This document shows positions 41,001 through 50,000 of a stretch of 64,000 bases of DNA, in pieces (positions within the stretch are counted from its first letter, which is position 1; each line of letters opens with the position of its first letter). A program made the translations under genes and the position numbers. The stretch is taken from the NCBI RefSeq assembly GCF_000471905.2, contig NW_006495273.1:7348720-7412719 (forward strand), in the 5' to 3' direction. The notes beneath the pieces are model-generated. The model was not told the origin of the DNA. It worked only from the letters and a program-made list of their open reading frames with translations, and ran no database searches. The DNA comes from Amborella trichopoda. Taxonomy: Eukaryota; Streptophyta; Magnoliopsida; Amborellales; Amborellaceae.

Positions 41001-44000
41001 TATTTTGTGTAATATTGCACCTGTTGGTAATTCAGGGTTCTCATTATTAGGAGACGAGTTTTGTGCTGTTTTCTTAAAGAACAATGCCTCATGCTGTAGC
41101 AACGTGTTTGGTAAAAGAAGGAAGACAATCCGTTGTCATCAAGGAAGTGGCAAAAGTTATATAGTCTTCACCCAGCCCTCATAGTACATATTGCGCCTTG
41201 TCTTTATCTTCAATGGACTGATGTATAATTGCAAGTTGATCACATATTCCCTTTATCTTGGCATACAATTCAGACGCTGACATCTTCCCCTTCTTACAAT
41301 CTTGAAGTTCAGATTTTAATTGCATGACACGAGCTTCCGATTCCCGATAGTAGGACTCACTGAGGGCTATCCAAAGATCATATGTTTCAAGGTAGATTCA
41401 CAACTTGAGCCAAAATATCTTCACACGAGGTCGACTTATTCCAGCCAATAAGATTTTGAACTTTAGGGGGCAATTCTTCAAGACTGGATTAACCAATCTA
41501 GTGGTCTCATCTTTTCATATGTTAATATCTGCTTTCTTTTCATATGAATTTCTGCTTTTGTGAACATTTTATTCTGGTGGTGGCCAAGTGGATGCAGCCA
41601 AATGGTCATAGAGGCATTGATCTCTGATAAAGGGAATAACAATTCCTTTCTAGACAATAAAATTAACAGATTTAAGTTTAAGGGATACATATTGAGGATT
41701 TGGGAATGAAAAATATTGTGCCATGGTGAGGAAAATGGGCTTGGATTGTAGTCTCGCCAGACCTAGACAAAAGGAGAATAAGAGGAGATGTGTAGAGAAT
41801 AAGAAAATCTTAAGATAGACTTAAATATAAAATTAGAAGGGGGTTGGCTAGGAGACCAAGAAATAGAGGAGGAGAGAGAAAAGCAGTTAGATTTCAAGAT
41901 TCGAAAAGGAGAATAGCAAGAGCAGTATTATAGATTTCAAACAAGATGTAGGGTCTTATACTGTATGAAGAGAGAGAATCAAGAGTTTTGTGGTTGAAGG
42001 CTATGAAGTACATCAGTGTGTACAGTGACATGAATGGTAGCATGAACAGTGACATGAAGAGTAGCATGAACAATAGGTGTACCTAATATGGAGGAAATAT
42101 AGGATAGAAAGATTTGGGTTTAGGAAGGAAGGGTGAGAATGATGAAATAGAGTAATGATGAAGAAAGAAGGATTAGTGTTTAGAAGAGGAAGAGATCATT
42201 AATACTTAAAAGGAAATATTGGTTTCCTTGATTGGAGTTGATCACGCTGGGAGCATATTCAAACCTGCTCGGATTCCATGTTAACTCTACTTATGCTCAC
42301 AAGATCTTGCACCTGGAACACAAACAAGAGGAAGACAAGAAAGAGAAGACAAAGAGGCATGCAGGGATTTGGCATGAACACAACGGGGCTCTTGTGGCAT
42401 GCCACGACAATGAAATCTTATATTAAATGAGTGGTGTTACATTTAAAGAATATACATAAAACAAGAAGAATAGACTTAAATAAGTCTTCTAATATCGCCT
42501 GAGTTAGACAGAAAATTGTTGGGGTTTGAAAAATGATCCACATTCAATAAGCAAATGTCCTTGTGCCATGAGTCAAAATCAGTTCTGGCTTACGGAAAAG
42601 CTACTGTGGTATCACCTCAATTTGTGCTTACCTTCTCTAGTTGTGGAAGGTCCGTGTTTTTTCTTGGGTCAGTTCATTGACCATTCAACCAGGCTAACCT
42701 AAGCAAGTTTTGACCCCTTCATTCGATCTTGAAATAACTCAAATTTAGTTGAATTGCACATTTGAAAGATCTGACCACCTGATAGACATACTATAATTTT
42801 GTTTGGTTCCAGAGCATGAAAAACATATGACTTGCTAGTACAAGAACCAATGCGAACTATTTTCTCTAATATTGGAACTGCATTACCATAACCAAGGTTT
42901 TCTAGAAATCATAATAGAACTAAATAACATTTAAGTGCCTTCCTTTTTATAATTTGTAGCTTTAGAGCTAGTTACAGATCATAGCTTACCCCAATTGTGC
43001 TGCATCGGTGTTCTGGTTTTACACTTCTTTCTACACAATTAATACGAGAATTTTCAAAGGGATTGACTTTGGGTAATTTCATCAACTTACCTGAAGATAC
43101 CAAAATCTAGTGAAATGGAATATGCTTTGCAAACCCAAGAGTTAGAGTAGGCTAGGTATCAAAAGAATGAATGGATTAACATGGGTTTACTCACTTAGCT
43201 TTGGTGGGAGCCAGCAAGTGGAAAAGATTGATTGTGGTTGGCAATTGTAAATAAAAATAACCTTGAAGACACCATTGGAACTCTAGAGCTACGATGAGAG
43301 ATTCATGGGCTTGGAAACCCTCTTGATCATCGAAGGACATGGCTAGCAAGTTGTTGGAAATGATGTGGTATAAACGATCATTTTGACTAATGTCCATAAC
43401 GTTATTAAAGAACATGAGACTAGAGATAACATTATAAATTCCATATGGAAAATCCCTATCCACCCTTGGGCCTTTTGGTTCCTTTGGTTAGCTCGCCAAA
43501 ATTGGCTTCTTACCAATGAAAGAATCCTAAGATGGGTTCTCCAATTGGGCAACACTTACTAGTTGCGAAACACTGAAAGAGAGCTATGATCAGCTGTTTA
43601 GTTGTTGCAATTTTATGCACTACATTGATATGAAGGTTCAATGCTTATGCAGTAGCCAGCTCAATATTCAATGTCTCATTGCAAATTGGTTAAAAAAGAA
43701 ATATGCAAACAAGTATCTTGCTAAACTTTGAAAGGTTTCTCACCCTACCATTATCTTGGAAGAAAGACTTAGAGGCTGAAAGAAAATGAAAACATTGCAT
43801 TCAAGCAGTTACGAGGAAACATGCTGGAAAACTTGAACTTGTTTTTAGATACTTTTCATACTACCCCTAAAGAACGAAACTGAAAAATATTATCTAAAAG
43901 AGATGGGAGTTGTCTCCAACACACTGGGTGTTTATGAGTGTACTTTAAGTGTGTAATACTTCCAGGATACTTTGGGAGGACCTTTGTACTAGCAGGCTCT

Positions 44001-47000
44001 TGAGATATTTTTGCTTTCTGCATTGTATTTACACCTTGTAATTATTTCCCAGTTGGCATGCTCCCTCAAACCCCATGCTAATTTAGCAAAAAGAAAAATG
44101 CAGCAAAAGAAAGAAACCTAGATCTCCTGATAGGGTTGATAAATTATGTCTTAGTTGCATAATGTTGGGAACTGGTTTAAGTTGTCAACTTTTTTTGATG
44201 TAGAACCAAAGGAGTGGGATTTCCCTGTATGGCAAAAGGCTCAGTGGGCCAGGTCTTGAGTGGGTTTGAGGTAAGATTTAAGTGAAACTGTGATATATGA
44301 TCACTTTTGTGGACAGCAAGTGTAAGGGTTTGTTGGGTTTAGGGTTGGATTGTGGAAGGTTAGGGTTGGATGGCTTGAGTGTTGGAAAAACCGGCCGGTT
44401 AGAACCGGAATCGGCCAGACCGCTAGGGTTCTAAGTCTGGTTAGGGCCGGTTTCGTGTGTCTAGTAGCCTAGGTGATAACCCCAAAAAATTTCCGGCCCA
44501 AAACCAGCCATTTAGGGGTCGAACCGGCCGGTTTTCAGCTAACCGGACCGGTTTGCCGATATAACAACGGTTTTTAGTAAATAACGGTAATGTATAAATA
44601 ACGGCGTTATTTTGCAATAGGGGCTGTTATATGTAGCAGGAAAACTGTGAATCCAAATTTTCACCTTTTTTGATTTGTTTTGCGGCCATTTTTTGGTTTT
44701 TTTTTTCCCTAATGTTGTAAATCACTATATAATGAATATAAAACAAGTAATTTGGATTTAAACATTGAAAAACAAAACAGTTTCTTGGATTGAAATGGCA
44801 GATTTTTTAGGTTTTTGAAAATTTTCGCCATTCTTTCAATAATCTCCTCAATACCGAATGGTTCTTGAAGAAATTTGTGGGGTTTGATTGCTATTCGAAG
44901 TATTTACTAGATTCAAGTTTTAAGTTGTTCAGAAAACCAAAGATCAAGGGTTGATTTTTGCCCGAAAAGCTGCTGCTCGAGAACTTGTGTTCAATCCAAA
45001 AATGCAGATTTTTTATCCATTTATTGGTCGTTTTTTATCAAATTGAGTTGTGGATTTCGATCATTGAGGCTTCATATCTCAAATAAAATTTGTCTGTTTA
45101 TTTATGATTGAGTAAATTTTTTATATGAATTTGTTTTGCATGAGGTCATGAAAATTGCATAGATCTGAAATGTCCGCCATTTTTATCAATCAAATCCAAA
45201 ATACCGAATAATGTTTTATGAGATTTGGTGCATTTGAAAGACGATTGAGGCCTTTACAATGCATGTGTGTTGATTTGTTTGATTATCAAAACATTGAGGA
45301 TCGTGTTCTTGAAATGTCGCTCGATTTTAGGGGTTTTTGAGAAATTGATTTTTCTAAAAAAAAAAAAGTTTATTTTTCTTAATAAAATTATGTTTTTTGA
45401 TCAATATGGGAAGTTTTTTTTTCTATATTGCTTAATAAAATGATATTTTTAATAAAATTATGTTTTTTAATAAAAAATTATGTTTTTTGATGAATATGGG
45501 AATTGTTTTTCTATTTTGCTTAACACAATTTTTTTTTGATAAAATTATGGTTTTTTAATAAAATTACGTTTTATGATATGGGAAGTGCTTTTTCATTTTG
45601 CTTAATAAAATTATTTTTTTGATAAAATTATAGTTTTTTAATAGAATAATATTTTCTGTTGAATATGGGAAGTGTTTTTCTATTTTGCTTAATAAAATTA
45701 TTTTTTGATAAAATTATTTTTCTATTGTTCTTATATGGAAATGCACAACAATAGCTGCGTCTTATCTTGATTATGGCCTTGAAGGATGCTACTTTATTTT
45801 GCATTGATGTAGAATAAATATTCATTCTCCTATTGCTTTCTTTGCTGATCATTATATTTTCAAGCAAAAAGACCTGAAACCCTCTCAAATTTTAAGTTTT
45901 GGATTTGATAGCAAACTCGAGAAAAGTGGTTATTGATCCACCTTGGTCATCTACAAATTTTTTTTTCTTAAGATTAATGTAGGTAATAAAATAATATAAC
46001 TAAATCTATGTTTTTTTTTTTTTTTTGGCTTATTTTTTTTTAAAAATTTCTACCGGATCGGTTAGTTCAGCTCTGGTTCTACCCGCTCTTGGCCCCACGT
46101 CCGGTCAACTGTTTCGGTTCGATTTTACGAACATTGGATGGCTTGCAAGCATTAGGCATTAATGGAGGTTAGTGCCTGATTAAATAGTTGTAATATGTAC
46201 TTAACCTATTCCAGCATTTAACAAGTTGACCAATCAATCATATCGGTTGTATTCTTGAATTTGGAATGAAAAGTGGAGTGATGCTTCCTAGCTCAGGACA
46301 ATAGTTGGGTGTATTGGCAGTCAGTCTCTGATACTTATTTGGCTCTGTCGTCATAATTGGTGTTCCACTTGATTACCAAAACCGAAATGTCTAGTTTTTG
46401 CGATCGTGGCACACACCAAGTATACAAGTAGGTATGTAAATTAAGGCACACACAAGATACACATGTGGGTTCCCAATTTAGAAAAGTCTATTGAATATAT
46501 GAAAAATCATGTGTCGCAAATTTCAGTAATGGGTAATATGGGAATGGGAAATTTCTTGCAATGCTTCTTGATGGTATCATGATTAATTGTATCAGAGTTG
46601 AGCCTCTACTGATACATTTATGCATGCAAGCTAATGTAAGTTAGAGTCAGGCCTTCCAGTGTTTTAAAATGCGGGATGCGGCCAAAAGCGTTGGGGGGCC
46701 CGATGCGGCTCGATGCGGTCTGGAATAAATACAAAAAAATTCTAAAAATTCTAAAAAATAGATGAATGCATAGAAAAAAATATGGAGGTGATATATGTGA
46801 TAGTAGGTATTTAGTTTATTCATTAACTCTAAAAGTATCAGCTGTTCCCTAATAGAAACTAGAAACTTGAAACTAGTTTCATAAAACATTCAACAATCAA
46901 CTACCATAAGTACAAATATGCAACCACAAACTTTAAAGTTACAAAATACTACAAACTAAAAGTCCATGAAGATTAAAGAGTTTAAAAGTCAAGCTCAAGA

Positions 47001-50000
47001 AAAGTCAATACAATCATCATCATTTCTCAAGTCTCGAGAGAGATTCTAAATTTCAAATTTTCAAATACTAATCAGAGATACACTAAAAAGATACAAATAA
47101 CCAACCCAAAAGATATAAATTAACAACCAAGCATGAACAAATGCACAAATTGAAGAACTTCAACAAAAAACATGTCCGCCCAAATTTTTTTTTTGATTCG
47201 ATTGATCCAATAAAAGCTATGGATGTGCCTGAAAAATGATGATTGGGGGTTTAATACCCCCCCAAACCCCTTCCCCCCATTTTTGAAGGTCAAAATGACC
47301 TTATTACCCCTCCTTGAGGGGTTCAGTTTCTAAAAACAGAGCGGGCAGATTATGTGGCTTGATGCGTTTGATGCGGGATGTGGCTCTGATGGGGCGAATA
47401 TGCAGGCGCATCTCACCAAACAGCATATGTGGCCATGTGCGATGCTCTGGGCAGCGCATAGTGCCTGATACGGCCGCACATGCGGCGATGAGGCTGCATT
47501 TTAAAACACTGAGGCCTTCACCTTTAGGAAAATTAAAACAGATTTTTAGAGTATTTGAACTTAGATGATGTTTTTGATGGATGTGCCATTTTCTGTGGGT
47601 AAATATTGGTTGTTTCCTCTTGTTCATGAGGATATGGTGGTGAGATAGATTCACCGCATTTTTATCACCTTGCTCAGTTGCTCTAATACCTGAAAAATCT
47701 CAATATCTGATTCCATTGGAAGCAAGTATCTTTTTTTTTTTTCTTTGTTGAGCTCAGTAGAAGCAAGTTGCTTTATGTGCCAGAAAATGTTTTCTGGTTT
47801 TTCGGTATGCTCAAGTAAGTATACATGAGAATATTAGTCAGTATCATGGAATGTGTCTATGGTAATAATAATTACAACTTAACTGGCAAAGAGTGCGTGT
47901 TTTCTAGTAAATTACAAGGCTATCCTTAAATGGGAAAAAGTCAGAAATTCTGTACACATGCAGTGGTTTTCATCATACATGAAGATAGAGTGTACTTGTA
48001 TTCAAAAGTTTTTGTCTTGATACATGAAATCTCCTGGCCCATTCATAATTTGTACTTATTTCAATAAGGCTAATCAGGCAACCTTCCCTTCTTGGCTGTT
48101 ACAAAAGGAGGCGATTCAGACATTGAAGTAATGATGTTTCATGCGATCACTTTATATTCTTAGGTTTATGTTGAGAAATGTACTATCTATTGGATGTTAT
48201 GTGGATAAACATGCACACTCATCAGTTACTACATTTGAAGGTGTTTCTCATGCACCCTGATGTTTGGAGGCCTTCCCACTTTTTCTCTTTAACCTGGAGG
48301 TCTTGAAATTACCGGTGGACATTTGGTGATAGATGTAGTCTGGAGTCCTGTCAGCTGTTTGCATGTTTGTTGATGACGGATCTACCCCGATATGATTCAC
48401 TACGTATATAGGGAGGCCATGTGTACCCGTGCAGCCACATTCTCTTGCTCTTTAGAATTAGTTTATGCCTCTTGGTCTGTTTTAGCTATTCAATATGAAT
48501 CACCATATTATTCTGAGTAGCAAGCGAGGAACTATTGGTTCTTATTTTATCTATTCAATTCAAGATGAAATCTTCTCATATTAGCAACTATATACTGATT
48601 GGAGTACAATAGCCCTGTCCTGGGAGTACTTCTACTTTCTAACATCAATTTTGTTATCCTTTAGGGTTTGCATATTTCAAGTTCAACTGAAAGGATTAGG
48701 AAAGCATGTGACTTCCTCAGGTTGTGGATCTTGTATACAGATACATGGTTACATATTCTCTATCACCTTCCTTGCCTAAAATATTTTTCATCGCTTTTAT
48801 TTATTTCTATATGCAGATTTGCGCCAGAAAAACTTGATCTTTTGGAAGGATTCATAGTTAAATTTTTTGAAGATCTCCCTAGCTTCACATGTATATGTAT
48901 AAGTTTTATTGGAAGCGACTATGCTAGCTTTCTCGGAGAACTATCAGATGTTTCTTCCCAAGCATGGATGCTTCTTTCACGCCTCAATTTGATGAGACAG
49001 CCTGTTGTATTGCTTCTTCCTGTGGATTCGGTTCTTGAAGGTGGTGTACATTCTCTTATTAAGTTATTCATATTGCTTGAGTAATTAGCTGAGATTCTAA
49101 TTAATGGTTGAACTTACTCCTGCGACATTTTTATTTCCATTACTTGATAGATGTCCAGCAAGATAATTGGACCACTTCAGTTGGAACCATCTCGAATAAC
49201 AATGGATCCAGTAAAGAGTGGAGTTGCCCATGGAACCGCAATGTGTTGGATGATGTGGCTGCACAGTTTCGGGTTATTCTCGAGGAGAACTTCTTATCCT
49301 CTTCAACTTTGTTTTCTGTTGATACAAATGAGAACAGGTCCATTTGGTGGAATTGGAGAACTAAACTCAATGATCGTCTGGGGACTCTCCTGAGGTGAGT
49401 TGTTCATGATTTTGAATTAATCATGTAAATGAGTTCAGTAAAGTTCTTGCTATTAGTGGCTGTAATTCATTACTAATTATTATTATGCTCTTGAAGCTCG
49501 TAAATATATACTTGTATGTACTATTGTGCTAATAGTTTTGCTGGATGCGAATCACCATAGGTAAATTTATCATCATAATAACTATGTGCTATTTTTGGTG
49601 CATGCTATTTTGGCTCTAACATAGTGGTGACAAAAAGAAGAACAAGGTGGATTTGACCCTTGGAAGTTTGTCCATAAAAATGAACCGAGCTGGCTTACCT
49701 TCCCCTGCCCCGCCTTGGCTCCCAATTTGTCATGTTGATTTTCTATTGCTTGTCTAAATCCAGTTCAGAGCATTCAATGGCCTCAATTATGATCCATCTG
49801 CCAGTAATGCTAGTCTAAATTTTTATCCCGTTTTCTTGTGGTGTAAACAGTGAAAAGTTATGAGTACATTATTTCCCTTGCTTCATTTAATTGGATCTGC
49901 AGGAGTGTTGAGGATTCATGGTTTGGTCCATGGAGTTTCTTGCTACTAGGTGAGCTCTTTGATGACACATGCTTGAATGCAATACAAAAGAAGTTGGCCG

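Larger units (their letters stand above)
37540..42430 (-). mobile_element. Decayed Ty1/copia element 2 in separase intron 21
   Basis: The - strand gene order is gag (41725 downward), zinc knuckle, protease-like, gag-pre-integrase, integrase, reverse transcriptase, RNase H. A primer-binding-site-like gctcggattcca (42267-42278; compare gctctgatacca) is followed by an LTR end tgttaactc at 42279. The 3' LTR was not found: the polyprotein tail stops near 37540 and unrelated sequence follows, so the element is truncated at that end. All frames are interrupted. Confidence 0.8.

Noticed and set aside
43191-43555. Two overlapping - strand open frames in intron 21
   Set aside because: Different frames, no motif, inside an intron. 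Nothing supports a gene.
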